From Owenia fusiformis (lineage: Eukaryota > Annelida > Polychaeta > Sabellida > Oweniidae), in assembly GCA_903813345.2 (NCBI GenBank), contig CAIIXF020000012.1, positions 31,876,501 through 31,936,500 of the forward strand: 60,000 nucleotides of DNA, given 5' to 3'. Shown here piece by piece: positions 33,201-48,200 of the stretch. Made by a program: the position numbers and the translations under genes. Under the pieces are notes generated by a model. That model had not been told where the DNA came from. It ran no database searches and saw nothing but the letters and a program-made list of their open reading frames with translations. How positions within the stretch are numbered: the stretch's first letter is position 1; every line of letters begins with the position of its first letter.

Positions 33201-36200
33201 AAGATAGAAATTATGGTTCCACATACAGGATAATGGTCTTCCCTTTATGGTCCTACATACAGCATAATGGTCTTCCCTTTATTGTCCTACATACAGTTTA
33301 ATGGTATTCCCTTTATGGTCCTACATGCAGGATAATGGCCTCCCCTTTATTGTCCTACATACAGGATAATGGTCTTCCCTTCTTTGACCCTGATCGAGTA
33401 AAATAACATAACATAATTACATCCATATAGTATATGATCGATGATCACACGATATATATAATATATACAAGTGAAGAGTAGTAAGTGTATGGTTTAATGA
33501 CTACAATCAAGCATTCTCATGCTATCGTATATTTCTAAGAGTCTTGCTCCAGTAACATGTTAAATATTTACTGTCATCTATAATTGCAGATGTATATACT
33601 TCAAATAAAATGGGAAAGTGGTAACAAGTATATAGTCTACAGGAAATACAGCGACTTCTTTGATTTTCACGTAAGTAGCAACCATTTTATATTTACAGGG
33701 TGTCGCAAAGTAACAAGACGTGTTGCAACCATTTTATATTTACAGGGTGTCGCAAGGTAACAAGCTTAGGCGTGTTGCAACCATTTTATTTCTACAGGGT
33801 GTCTCAAAGTAACAAGAAGTGTGCATTTTGCAAGTGCTGCTCAAACCATGTTCACTTTTTCAAAGAATGTTCTTTCGTTTGTTGGGATTAGTTCAGTGCG
33901 TTACTTTTAGGGTACTCTAGAATTGAGGTACAATATATAGATAGCAATAACCTCATTTTAAAGGGCAATATAAAGAAATCTGAGGGGCAAGATTTCGCTA
34001 TGTTGCCTGCTGAAGGACCTGGGGAGAGCACTGAGGAGGAACTCTGGAAACGAAGATAGGGTTCTTTCATCCTTCCAATCGCAACAAAAAATTTGGCAAG
34101 TATGTAATTATTGAGTTCCCCGTTTACAACTTAGAAACATTCCTCCCCGGTGGTGTTTGCGCCATTTAAAAATTATATCGTATATCGAAAGCTCTTTAAT
34201 GACCACTTTGTCCAACAACTATTGCTGAACTCAATATACTGTTACAGCCCAGTCACATTTCCTACGGCGACCTTGCGGTCTATCAATTCTGCGGCCAGTA
34301 ACATTTCTACGCTCGCCGTGGAATTTCTGCGCTCTCATACTTTTGCAGTCACATTTCCCACGGCAGCCGCACGGTGAATTTTAAATTTCTGTTAATAAAT
34401 AATACTTTTTTCATTTTATTTACATCGGGACAATTTATAAATGTTATTCATAGTGCTAGAATGTAATATTAAATGAAAAGTGATCGTGAAACATTGACAA
34501 ATAATGATTCAATCTTGTTGAGCCAGTTGATTTCTACAGGGACCTCAGAAATGAAGAGATATTATAACTTTGAGTTATAATTTCTACGGCGACCCTGCGG
34601 CCTGTAAAAAATTGGATACGCCGTACGGAGGCCGCAAGGCGAGCGTAGTTTTTCTACGCTCGCCGCAGAATTTCACCGATTTAATTGATCTGCGGTCGAC
34701 GCACGGCCTCCGTACGACAAATGTGACTGGGGTGTTAGTATAAGCCTTATAAACACAAGTGTCGTGTGGATCTCAATTCATGGTGTCATATAGGACTCAA
34801 ACATCAATGATGATATTACACTGGGTAAATTGCAAGAAAACATTTAAAGTGGTCAGAAAACGGCACTCGGAGAAGTGGACAATTCATCCATCCATTTTAG
34901 TTCACGATATAAGCAGCGTATTTTGAACATTATCAGTTGTGTTAACACCCCAGTCACATTTGTCGCACGGCGGCCGCAAGTCGACCGCAGAACAATTAAA
35001 TCGGTGAATTTCTGCGTCGAGCGTAGAAAAACTACGCTCGCCTTGCGGCCTCCAAACGGCGTATGCAGATTTTTACAGGCCGCAGGGAAGGCGTAGAAAT
35101 TATAACTCGGAGTTATAATATTTGTTCATTTCAGAGGTCCCCGTAGAAATCAACTGGCTCAACAAGATTGAATCATTATTTGTCAATGTTTCACGATCAC
35201 TTTTCATTTTATATTACATCCTAGCACTTTGAATAACATTTATAAATTGTCCTGATGTAAATAAAATGAAAAAAAAACTATTATTTATCAATATAAATTT
35301 AAATTCACCGTGCGGCTGCCGTGGGAAATGTGACTGCAAAAGTATGAGAGCGCAGAAATTCTGCGGCGAGCGTAGAAAAGCTACTGGCCGCAGAAATGAT
35401 ATACCGCAAGGTCGCCGTAGGAAATGTGACTGGGGTGTTAGATCTCCGTTGTATTCATGTTCTTGCTGTCAAATAGTAATGAATGACGATAATCATAAAG
35501 ATGGTAGACACTGTTCTTATAACCACTTCCACATTTGTAGCCGGGATCTCCCGTACAGTTATGCCAGCAATGAGAATCCTCGCCTGCCAAACCATATCGA
35601 CCATAGCTCTCGCCACACCAACATTCGTCCCTGTCATGTAGCCCAATATACGTGTAACCTGGACATATGTAATATATGTAATATCAAGATCAGTATGTTT
35701 TAAAGGCAAAATGGATAGTAGCACGTGAAATCAGTTGAAACTCTAATTATTCTTTAAACAAACTTGGCGGCCATTTTGAAAAATGATGGAAGTTACAAGC
35801 TATTTTACGATTTTTGCTGTAAGTGGACAGGTAGTGGAGTGATTTTGTTCATATTTGATATATGAAATCCATTGGCAGGGTTCACTGTCTTATGAAAAGG
35901 ATTGGTATCGATATGGTGAACTTTTTGAACACATGTTTCTCTTAAACCAGTCATCCAAAAATTCTGAAAGCGTTACACATCGTCAATTTAATGGTCATAT
36001 TTTGAATGGTAACAATATAATTTGATTTGAAAAATATACATATACTTTTCTCTATATTGTTTAGAAAACATATCAGACACTTCTTTTTTTCTTGGTATCA
36101 TATGTTCGGAATGAAATGAAACATCTATCCGAACCTCATTGGAAAATGTTGTATAATGCTACTTTGTTCCAACAAGGTTCGGAAAGTTCTTTTATTTCAT

Positions 36201-39200
36201 CTTCAAGAGTTGGTAGAAAGGAACAAAAAAAATTGCACTAAAATAAACAAAAAAAATGTTTAAAACAGTTAAAAACAAAATATATCTAAATGATTTTCGC
36301 ATTAAATTGTTGTCAACCAGTCAACATTACATAAAGGACCGTGTTTTTACAGAATGTTTTCAATAATTGGTTTAAGAGAAAAACATTGTTAAATTCAGTT
36401 TACCATATCGATACCTTTCCTTTTTGTTATTGTTCAAAATGGCCGCCATTCTCACGTGGGTTTTTCTACGTTTTTTTTACTATAACTCGAAGAGCGAAAA
36501 GTTAAAATTCTACATGTGACCATTTACAAACATATGGCACTTAGCTTTGACAATTAGACCAGTGAACGGCCATTTTGAAAGGCCAACATGTACGTGTATA
36601 ATTTTACGTCAATTTGATATAATTTGAAAAGTGAAGGAGCGATTTTGTTGATATTTCATATGCGGATAATGAGAAGCATGTTAAACTTTCTTATGGCAAT
36701 TTGGCTAATAATGGCCATTTTGAAAAATGGCAGGCGTTTTTATATGTTATTTTACGTTATTGCCTAACTGGAAACTAGTTGAGCGATTTTGCTGGTATAT
36801 GTGAATATTTGAAAGTATATTGTCCTCTCTAGAGACAATTTGACTAATATGCGATAGTTGTTTGATGGGATTTGCTACGCCTTGGCGTTGCTGTTATTTA
36901 GTCCTTCCTCAAAATGAGACGATTATACATCATAAAATAGTTCTTACCAGCGTCGGCACAGGAGTTTGCACATTTATCAGGACTGTTTTCTGGATCGTCT
37001 TTGTAGGCCATATGTTCAAAATCTTTCGGATTGGATTTGTCATGATAACATCCTTTGTATTCTTTCACTAAACACCCTGCCTCTGAAACCAGTATGAGAA
37101 TAGAATGATTCATTTTTTTCAATTTGTAATCCAAAAAGTTATTTCGAAATATACTTCAAATGAATCTTAGTTCAATTACTTATTCCTAATGTGCATTGCC
37201 TTTACCTCTTTTCTTATGATATACCCTCCAATCGCCATTTTGGAATTCTACAGCGTCACAGTCTATTGCACTGAGGAGTTGACATATGTTGTTTGCTGTA
37301 TCCACGTTCGTTGCTACGCAGTTGCTATTGGAAACACAATGAAGGAGGCATTCATTAATGCCACTTGTGCTGAGACTAGCGATGATGACAGACCCATTGA
37401 TGTAACTTCCGACATGCCATATAATGAACAATGCATTATTATCAACACGTTCGCACAAAACAGACAGCGAAAGCAAAAGCATCATAATAATTAATTCCGC
37501 CATTTGTGCGTTCTTTCACCTGTTAGAAACCTCCTGACTTAATAACCCAAATGACTCGACTCTTGCGCATTTGTGTAAGTTTGTGTCAGATTTAAAAACG
37601 GATATTCATGAAACATATACATAATATGAATATAATATCGTTTTAGTGAATACATTGTACCATGAAAACTCACCACTACTGTGATAAACTATATTTGCAC
37701 GAGAGATGCAATTCAAGGCTTTATACTTATTACAATAATTGTCCCACGTAACGTCCATGTATTAAATGAATTGAATTTCCGTATCATGCGATGTCATTAC
37801 ACTGTATGTCACTTACAATTTTAGAAAGCTTGCCCAGATTCAGGCAAAGTACAAACAATTCCCAAAAACGAATTACATTTGGAATTTATTTAAAAACTAG
37901 TGCAATTTTGGCGAAGGTCAGGTGATTTCTCTAAAGCAGTTTTTAATAATATTGATGTAAAATGGACAGTTAATGTATAAGAATTTCATTCTTCAAGCAA
38001 AGCATTTTATTAAATCTATATTATATCACAATGGTGCACAAATTAATAGTACTTCAAAACATTGTAATTATTTAAGATATTTGATAGTAGCAACACTTGG
38101 TAAAAGTCAATCAAAGACCAATATTCCTCAAAGGATGAGAATCGATATGGTGAACATTTTGACAATTGTTGATGCAATCCATCAATTCATTTTCGACTCT
38201 GCTTCATTTTGAGTGAACATCTCTCGTCATATGAAAGCACAGGATCATCTAACACGGACATGTATAATTTTCATGAAAGAAAAATCAAAGAGGCTATTAA
38301 AATCCACCAATTAGCGCCATCTATGAACAGAGACAAAGGAGTGTACATAGACCCCATATACCACAACGTTTTAACACGTCCCTTTAAATTTCCAAAATTC
38401 CCGCCACAATAAGTGAAGAAGTCCAATGGATGAAGGACGGAATATTTTACAAAATTTTTTCAAAGATTTTTTCAAAAATGTCCGTGTAAGATAAACATTT
38501 CAAATGAATATTTCTGAACGGATGAACATTCATTCTCATCTTTCCTGGAATCAATATCTCTTCATAAGACTTGCTGATTTTCCTCATTTACATCTATACC
38601 CATTTGCTATGGAGTGCGGTAATCGACAAGTTGATAGACGCTGTTTTTAAAAGCACTACCGCATTTGTAAGCGGGATCTCCCGTGCAGTTTCGCCAGCAG
38701 TGGGAATCCAAAGCTGCCGCACCATTCAGTCCGTAGCTATTTCCACACCAGCACTCATCCATATCCTGGAGCCCCATGTACGAATACCCTAAAGATAATA
38801 AACTAGGTATATATCATTAATTCAATGACAGCGACATATGACATTGGTAAATCATAAAGGGTGCCTTTACTTCTTTTAAACCCATTTAGGTAGCAACATA
38901 ATATAATAAACTGTAATTTTGAAGAATATACAGTTGTAACAAAGAAGAGTGCATTATTTTGCTATTGTTTTTCAAGAATTGACACTTTGCAAGCTATCCG
39001 AAATTAGTGTTGCACAAAAGACGATTGACTGTCACATGCAGTGTACTAAAGCTGATCTGATTACACCCTTTCACACATTCAATAGTTGAAAAGTAAACAC
39101 AGAATTCGAAGAAATCAGGAGAGACATCAATGTCAATTAATGATGCAAATAACAGTTTAGACTAATTATTTTAATTTTGGTAAATTTATAAGGATAGATC

Positions 39201-42200
39201 GAAAATGACACCTAGCCCCTTATATTTAAAGTTTGAATCCTTACGTACCAGAATCTGCACAGGTATTTGCACATTTGTTAGGCGTATTTGCTGGGTCGCC
39301 TTGGTAAGCCATCTGGTCGAAATCTCTTGTAGTTGGGTCATCGAGATAACAACCTTTGTATTCATAAACGACACACGCGTACTCTGGAAACGAAGAGAAA
39401 GCTGATTTAGTGAAGAACATGCAAAATTAATCAATGGCATCTACGTTATACGTTTAGCAACTAAGGCACAGTTTATTACGTGACAAGTTTAGATCTTCTG
39501 ACATTTATTAATATTATTTGAGAAGATATAAATCTGAAATTTTAACAGTATTCCTTTATGAAGATCAACAGACACACATTTGTACGGCGACAATCCAAGC
39601 ATATACTTACCCCCTTCTTTATGTAGTACTCTCCAATCGCCATTTTGGGACCCTTGGTTGTTGCAGTCTATAGCACTGAGAAGTTCACACATGTCGTTTG
39701 TCGTATCCACGTTCGTTGCTACGCAGTTGCTGTTGGCAACACAATGGAGAAGACATTCATCAATCTCTCTTGTGCTGAAACTAGCAATAATACCAGGCCC
39801 ATTGATGTAACTTCCGATGGGCCATACGGTGAAACTTGCTGCATTGCCAACACTTTCGCAATATGAAATCAAAACGGACAGCAAAACCATGATAATCATT
39901 AAATCCGCCATTTTAAACCCTCTCTTTTAAAAGTTCTGCAGGTACACTTGTCTCGAGTCTATCTATTAATACATAAATACCGCCTGGAAATCTCTAACAA
40001 TGATGAAAATTGATGGTCCTTCACCATTTAATTTAATATGATCCTCTAGATTGTTCAAAAAGGGAAAGCTGCGCCTATTTTCTACTTCGCTTGTTGATAC
40101 GATCCTGTTCGGTGCTGAGATACCAAATGCTGCTGTTATAACATGAAAATAGTCCGTATCAAAAATCTATCAATGATTTCTCATCGCCACTTATCAAATA
40201 GTTAGAAATAATGGGCTGCAGACTTTTGAATTTTTATATGCATTTATTTCGGATGCAGAATTTGCCGTAAGCTTCACGTTACCGATTTGTTCTACATAGA
40301 ACTCAAAACACAATTTGAAAAACGTCATTCGTTTATTCCAAGTTTGCCAAAGGGAAAACGCTATACCAGAAAGGCGTCGCGGTCGCAACTTAACTAAAAG
40401 GCATTAGCATATTATCTTTTTCTTAACCAATAAGACGAGACTACCTCTAAGGTATTGAGGATATTGGTCATTGGTGCTAGGCACTTTAGATAACTTAATT
40501 GCAATCTGCCAATAATTCAAGTGAAACATCAAAGAAGAAAGAGATACCATTGTCCAACATCGTTGCCACGTCATAAAACCAATTTTCATTTTCAATATCT
40601 CTGTACTTAAAACTATTTATTTTATATAACGATTCTTTTTATAAAAGGACTATATATAGATGACCTTGTGATAAGCCAAATCATATTGACACGTCGCAAA
40701 AAGTTTGCGCACGTATTGTTACACATTTTCGCGTTTATTCCGTTTAAACACCACAGAATGTGACGTTTTTTGAGAAAAATGTACACATATGGAAATCTTT
40801 TCGTCCTTCACATTTGCCTCTATATCTCAAAATATTTAAGGCGGATAACTCTGATATCGTATATGTATTAACAATGGGTTAGGAGCATAATAAAATACGA
40901 ATCAATTGATATTTTAGTTGAAATAAATATACGTGTTGCTGTGCTTGAAAATGGGCGAATGGCGTAAATTAGCCCTATTTTAATGAATTTTGAAAACTTT
41001 TCGTCCTCCACTTTTCCATATACAACAGAAAACACATACTTTTGTGAACAAAATCAACTATTTATTAAGAAACTAGAGTTCAAGGGCAAAATAATCGTGT
41101 GTGATTTATTAAAAATTGATCTCGTATTTTTTGTTTAATGTATACCTGAAAAGTTGAAGGTAACAAAAAATGAGCAAAAAAGGTCGCTGTCAACAGATTC
41201 TATTTTTCAAACTCTATGACGTCACAATATGGGACGCTTACTAAAATTCATCCTTTGAAATAAAACTTCCATCTACCTTTATCAAGAGGAAAAATAAGTA
41301 TAATAGTCATATATTGTTTGAGTTATGAGCGTTTAAAGACGAAAAATAATTCAAAATGTAACGTGTCAACAGGGGATATTTTCCAGATGTTTTGGTAAAA
41401 AACTATTTTTTAAAAATGAACGCGCAAGAATTGTGAACGGAGTGTAGTTGATCTAAAGACTTCATCATCGAAACAATGAGTGATATATAACTTTAATTAG
41501 AATATTATCTTATAATCCGGGGAATCAAAGTTACATTCACGCGATACCCTTAAAAAACAAATGCGCCACCTTTTTGCGACACGTCATTGCATGATTATTC
41601 TTAAGAGTTTGACAACTTGACGCGCAATTCTGTTCATTGTATCTAATTTTGTCTTGTTGATTTAGCTCTTCGATTGTATTGAAATTCCTCTAGTTTTTTC
41701 ATATTTTCATGTTACAATTTATTCTTCAAATGATTTTTATTCCAAAATGAAACAGATATAATTGCAAAAGATTGTTCCTTTGAAAAATAACATTTATGGT
41801 TCACGGAAGATACTGATTAAGATGTTTTTTGTCATAATGAAAATGGTGGATATTATGCACTATGTCAACCAATCTACTAATTGAAGCTATGTTTGGAGTC
41901 TGGAAGTCCATTGTACCATATAATTATAGATACAATCATTTGATTACGTTTTTGATTAAAAGAAAGAAAGCAAACAGCTAGATTCAATATTGTCCACCCC
42001 TGAACCATTTTTCTGAATATATACCTTTAAGTTTTCTTTAGTTCTTACGGTTTAGTTAAAAATAGTCAAAGACAATCAACAACTTTTGAAATTAAAAGCC
42101 TTTTTATTAACACGAGTAGTTTTTGTATTGTCAAGTAATTTATTAGTTTTGCCACCAATTCAAATACGCAGTTTAAATTGAGTTGATGCATATATAGCCT

Positions 42201-45200
42201 TGCCTAAGTCTGTATTTTATTGTGCTTATCTTGATATTCAATTTTATACACGAAATAAAAATTGAAATGGTTCTTTTAAACAGTGTTTGCCAAATAGCTT
42301 TGTAATCTCGTTAAAGACCCTTGCCATATGTCTACATGTGTTCTGGCCCTACCATTTTCTACCAAAAACGTGACGTTATCTAACTAGCAAATAGTCTATT
42401 GTGTTCAACGTGCGTTCAACTCTCATGCTTGATCTTTTAATTTAAGCAAGTTCGTGATAACATTCCTTGAAATGCCAATATCTGACTGACTTTTGCTAAT
42501 TGCACCTTATTTTAGAATAATGGCGGAAGTAAAATTATCAATGAACAGTGATCATGCGTAAAGTAGGTTTTTGTATATTTTTCTAGGAACCCATTTGTTC
42601 AAGAATATAACATTGATTCCGTGTGTTCAAATATATTTTTGTTTGCATATTACTTTGTGTTAAGTTTATGTTGTCGCCATTGCAATCAGAACTTCTGTTG
42701 ATATTAACTCAGGATGCATTCCTTATAGAACATCAATGGTGCCTGACTAAATGCTTCAGATGACCTCAGTATCTGATTTCGGAATAGAATTGCGTGTATC
42801 TTAGAGTGTACTTGTGCTTTACTTCGATCGATCGAGTAAGGAACGAGCAATCATTAACTGCAACATGTTGTTTGTTGATGGATTGTGTCATCTTTAAATT
42901 CAACTTCAATTTCCTTTCTCTTCTAGAGTTGTCATGCTGAAGGATTCCAAGCTTTTGGGTTTATTTATCAGACGTACCTTGTACGTACTATTTGGCGGGT
43001 CTACACAGTTTTACCAATCCATTTTGTCCCACATCAATACTGCACATTATTGTTATAACCTTTTCTTTTTGAGCCATTACACGTTTCGATATTTTTTATT
43101 TAAAGGGCAGATAGATTGGAGTTCAGTTATCTAATAGTAATTTGTAGTAAGACATATACTGGTAATTATTTCTTATATCACATTTTTTCAGGAGAAGCTT
43201 ACAGAGATGTTTCCGATTGAAGCTGGAGTTATAGATGAAAGACAACGAATATTACCAGCTTTACCCTGTAAGTACTGTTTGGCGAGCATACAAAGTTTTA
43301 CCATTCTTTTTGTCCCGCATCAACATTGTAGAGTATTATAAACTATAAGATTTCCTTCTTAGGGCATTGCAGAAGCCTCAAAACTATTATATTTATTCAA
43401 AAACTACCCTCTGGACTTATTTTTGTTCTAACATATATATATCATATGTTAAACGTTGCCATGGTGACAAATTATGATTTAATTCCGATCCACCCCCAAC
43501 CATGCAAATTGTTGATACAAAAATTGTTCTTTTTCCAAATGCATTCAGCTGTACGCCTATCAAATTTTTAAAATATCATCCTATTAAAATATTTTCAAAG
43601 ATTTCGTCATCAATTCATTTGTCAGCCGCAATGCTATGTTGAAGACTATCATTGCCCCTAGAGGTTGGAAATTATTTATCATATTAAGAGGTCATGGCTA
43701 AAGGTGGTAATACTTGGTTTGTATCCAAGAAAAAACACAAGCATACATTTTTTATATCGATGAGTATAGAAACAATAATAACGCGAAGAGCGACCATAGC
43801 TCTAAGGATAGCAACACTCTTTGAAATGAAATAAGTAAGGCTGAATTTTATCTGGGAAACATCAAACACCCCAAAAAGCAAATCTAAATAGCGTCACCTG
43901 GGGTATTGCATTCTTCTTAGTTGAATCTATAAGCCGCTGAGAATGAAATTAACTGCCAGGCTTTAGTCTGTTTGAACCTAAGAATTGATATTGATTTTGA
44001 TTGAATGACATAGTTTTTGAATTCAGGTTAACTATAGCATTAAGTTCATTTAGTTTACCCCATCCATATACGTTCCATTTGGGAAGAAAGGGGTCACATG
44101 ATGCTTTATCAATCATATATTTTTTATATTTCGGTATAATAATACCAAACATTTAGAGGTAATGAATAAATTTAAAGAATTTCGAAACTATGGTAAAAAG
44201 TTAGAAAGGACTGTATAGAACATAATTTTAGACATCCAATATCATGCAATGTATTCAATCTTGTGAGACATAAATTTACAGAACGAAAGTCTGATTGACT
44301 ACAATCATCATGTATCCTTTAGATTTAGATGTTCCTCCCCAATTAATGTTACATTTCAATCATCCATAAATATGTAATGTATATGCATCTTGTACCTAAC
44401 TTAAAAACTAATCAAATTGCACATTGTAATTCATGATGTAATTTAGTGGAAAACAATAAGATTTCCACAGATTTTCCTCAATATTTACACATTAGACATC
44501 CAAGGGTTAAGTAATATTATTCATCACATTGAATGTGTTAATATTGGTAAAGGATCATGCATCTTCTTCTCTAGAGGGCACCCCGTACATGATTTATATG
44601 GAGTATTAGTCTTAAAGTATTGCATGCAGTACAAGAATATATTAAATAGATAAATGGTCAATCAAAATATTAACTTCCAAACCTAATGGATAGTAATCTC
44701 TGATTATATTTCAGCTAGGAAGTTATTTCAGCGAAGTGAAGTGAAAAAGGTTGCCTCAGAGCGTGAAGTGAGTCTGGGAGAATACTGCAAGCGTTTCTTT
44801 AAGCTGGAGGAGAAGATCTGCCAAAATGAGTTTGTTCATACATTTTTCGAACCCTCTATGGAGGATATCAATCCGCCCAAAGATGCAAGGTTAGTCAATA
44901 AACAGTTAGCTGATTTGTATTTCCCAACGTCAAATTTAAAGAATTTCGGAACTATGGTAAAAAATTAGAAAGGATTGTATAGAAGATGATTTATATGGGC
45001 TTATCTGCTTTATATGGGCTTATTAGCCTTTTGCAGATTATTGACATAGACATAGTCAAAGATATGTTCATTTAGAAATGAGTTCTCAATAGTGTGACTT
45101 GCTTTTTATACCACATGCACATTGTCTTTTTTTATCAAATATTCGTCTCAATTAATCTTTCAGCAAAAAGCCTGTAAAGACTAGTTTGCTCTCTGCCTTG

Positions 45201-48200
45201 CTACCCTTCTCCAAAAATAAAAAAGAGCTTGTTCCCCAGAAGTCAGGTAAGCAACTCATAATTCAAGAACGCTTAAATATCAATATCTACAGGGGGTAAC
45301 ACTAGGGCTTAGATTCATCAATATTCTAGAAAGCAAAAGCTGAAACATTTTCTTAACTCAAAAGGGATAATTGATCTTATTATTGCACTGACTAAAATGA
45401 CGAAAACGATTTATTGTGATGTAGCAGTGTTATTTTCATAATCACTTTTGTAGTGCCTGCTGGCCTTGGCCTCAATGTCGATCAAACGATGGATACCGGC
45501 GATGGTTTGTTATGAAAATATTTATATTATATAATTATACGTATGTATAGGATCACCCAAATGAGTCCACGTGTATATTCAGGATTACAAACGCTTAAGA
45601 CGAGGACTGCTATTCAGGAAAGCCTTAATATATAAGTGAACTCATTTGGGGTCATCTCGCATGCGCAGTGGCTACATGTTGTTCGACCCTTTCCTTTCAC
45701 TGGTTCCCGGATGTTGTATTTTCTAACTAGGTTTAATAGATGAAAATGTTCCCACTAGCAAGAAATGAATTACTAGCGTCAATTTAAGAGAACTAACTAA
45801 CTAAATGCACGAGATACATGGTATATTTTTTGTTGTATTAATTCACCCTCCCCTTTATATTACAATTACATATATGCATGGAAGTAATGTAACTTAAGGA
45901 TATAATTTAATTGTAAATAATATACCATCACTTTACATAATTAATCTGTTGGCTTTTTATACATCACCCCCTTCCCCAGTACCTTCGTTTATTTAGTACT
46001 AGGCTACTAAAAAGCAGCATTATGGAATGCAATCCTCTTGACCCATGCATATTTTCACAGAATCTAAGGATTTCTTTTAGTTCGAGACACTGATTTATCA
46101 TTCCTTTAGACAAAAATAAAAGCTATGTAATCTATGTATCAAAAGACAAGGGAGTAATAATATACACTCTCCTATGTATACCGTTCCGTATTAGTGAAAT
46201 AGTTGACATTAATACGGAATAAATCATACTATTTTATGAAAAATGGTGACCTTGTCCTACGGAAATTGAGATTATGTTTCACAGCAAGCTCGCATGGTGA
46301 TACTGTATAGCACATGCTCTGGGGAATCGATTCTACTTTCTATAGACACCAAACACATCTCTGTCGATAGAATAATAAAAAAGCCTTAGGGCCCCAACCT
46401 CCTTTGTTTACATTTACAAAAACGTGAAAAAATGACAAAAGTTGTAATAAGTTTTTAAATCTAAATCTGTTTAAAGCGATTTCACTTGCTAGCGACAGAT
46501 ACTTTAATCTTTCACGAACCGAACATGTCAGTTTGGTTTGTAATATCTCCAAATAAACGATTTCAACATTTTGAAAAACTCGATGCTAGTCCACGTGTTA
46601 TACGGAATGTGTAAACGGTTTCCAAGTGTTAATACGGAATGGGTGTTAAATCGTATACATTCCCGGGGAAATCACAATTTCCATAAAATTTGCAATGATG
46701 ATTGTTCTGATAGCTCATTGATGGACATTGGACAGTATCTTATCGAATGCAAACAAATGGCACGTTAACCGAAGGCGGCAACACGTCCGTCAATGGCAAG
46801 GATTGAATGACTATTGTACATAAATAGTGCTCTCTTTTTTCTTAAGTATTAAAAGATAAGTTGTACATCGACGGCGTCAGCGCGATAGCTTTACGCCCAT
46901 TAATAGTAAAGACAGGTTGTTGTACTTTTTCTCATTGCATCTAATAGGTTGTAGTTGACTACCGACATTTTCATTCAAAAATGTGGTTTAGAAAGACAAT
47001 TAGTACCAAATGAGGTAAGCTGTCCATTTGTTCATTTTAATTCAATACAGCAAAATCAAGCTTACATTTTCATATTGTTTCCTTGTGAAATAAAAATTGT
47101 AGTATAGATGTCATTACTTATGCGATATTCCCTATCACCGTGGTCTAGTGCTGGCACTTAGATGATTTTCTTGCTAAGGTTTTGGTACATCCTTCAAAAC
47201 CGGTGTAAAAGGATAGGAGGTCCTCTCAAATTATGGTCCTACTCTCCATTGATTTATATGGTGACCTCAATACAACTCTTTCCCTCATTATCTTATACGC
47301 AATCAGGGCCAGTAAGGGCCGTTAAGAAAGGAGACCATAATCCCTGGGGGATCATCATTTCTTTTACACCGGCATGACGCTCTTACCCTCTCCATGACGA
47401 ATAAAGTTATAATTGAAACTAAAGTAAATGCCCATGCTACTGAAACCCGTATTCAAGGTATTCTGTTTCATACCCAGGGTTATGTAACCATCTTAATTGC
47501 TTCATTTCATTCATGAGTGCACCGTTTCGTTCATTGATTTTACTTATTGAGTCGACCAATTCCGTATTAACACGTGGACTAGCATCGAGTTTTTTAAAAT
47601 GTTGAAATCGTTTATTTGGAGATATTACGAACCAAACTGACATGTTCGGTTCGTCAACGACTAAGGTATCTGTCACTGGCAAGTGAAATCGGTTTCAAGA
47701 GTTCAAGATTTAAAAAGTTATGACAACTTTTGTTATTTTTTCACGTTTTTGTAAATGTAAACAAATGAGGTTGGGACCCTAAGGCTTTTTTATTATTCTA
47801 TCGACAGAGATATGATTGGTGTCTATAGAAAGTAGAATCAATTCCCCAGAGCATGTGCTATACAGTATCACCGTGCGAACTTGCTGTGAAACATAATCTC
47901 AATTTCCGTAGGACAAGGTCACCATTTTTCATGAAATGGTATGATTTATTCCGTATTAATGTCAACAATTTCACTAATACGGAACGGTATACATGGGAGA
48001 GTGTATATGAGCATACAAATAAAAATCTGTATATATATTTCTGATTTTTATAATGGTATACCTACGTTCGCGATTCAGGTCTATTGGACTTCATGATCAC
48101 ATTCAGTTTGATAACATTTACTCTGGGAAAACAATATGAAAACTAGACATATGCTAATCATCCTCCAAACGTTTGGCAACGAGGAAGACTTTTATTTAGG

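Noticed and set aside
42934-43134. ORF just before the third PX exon
   Set aside because: The p47phox alignment runs without a gap from the exon ending 33670 to the exon starting 43192, so this frame is not needed and has no motif.
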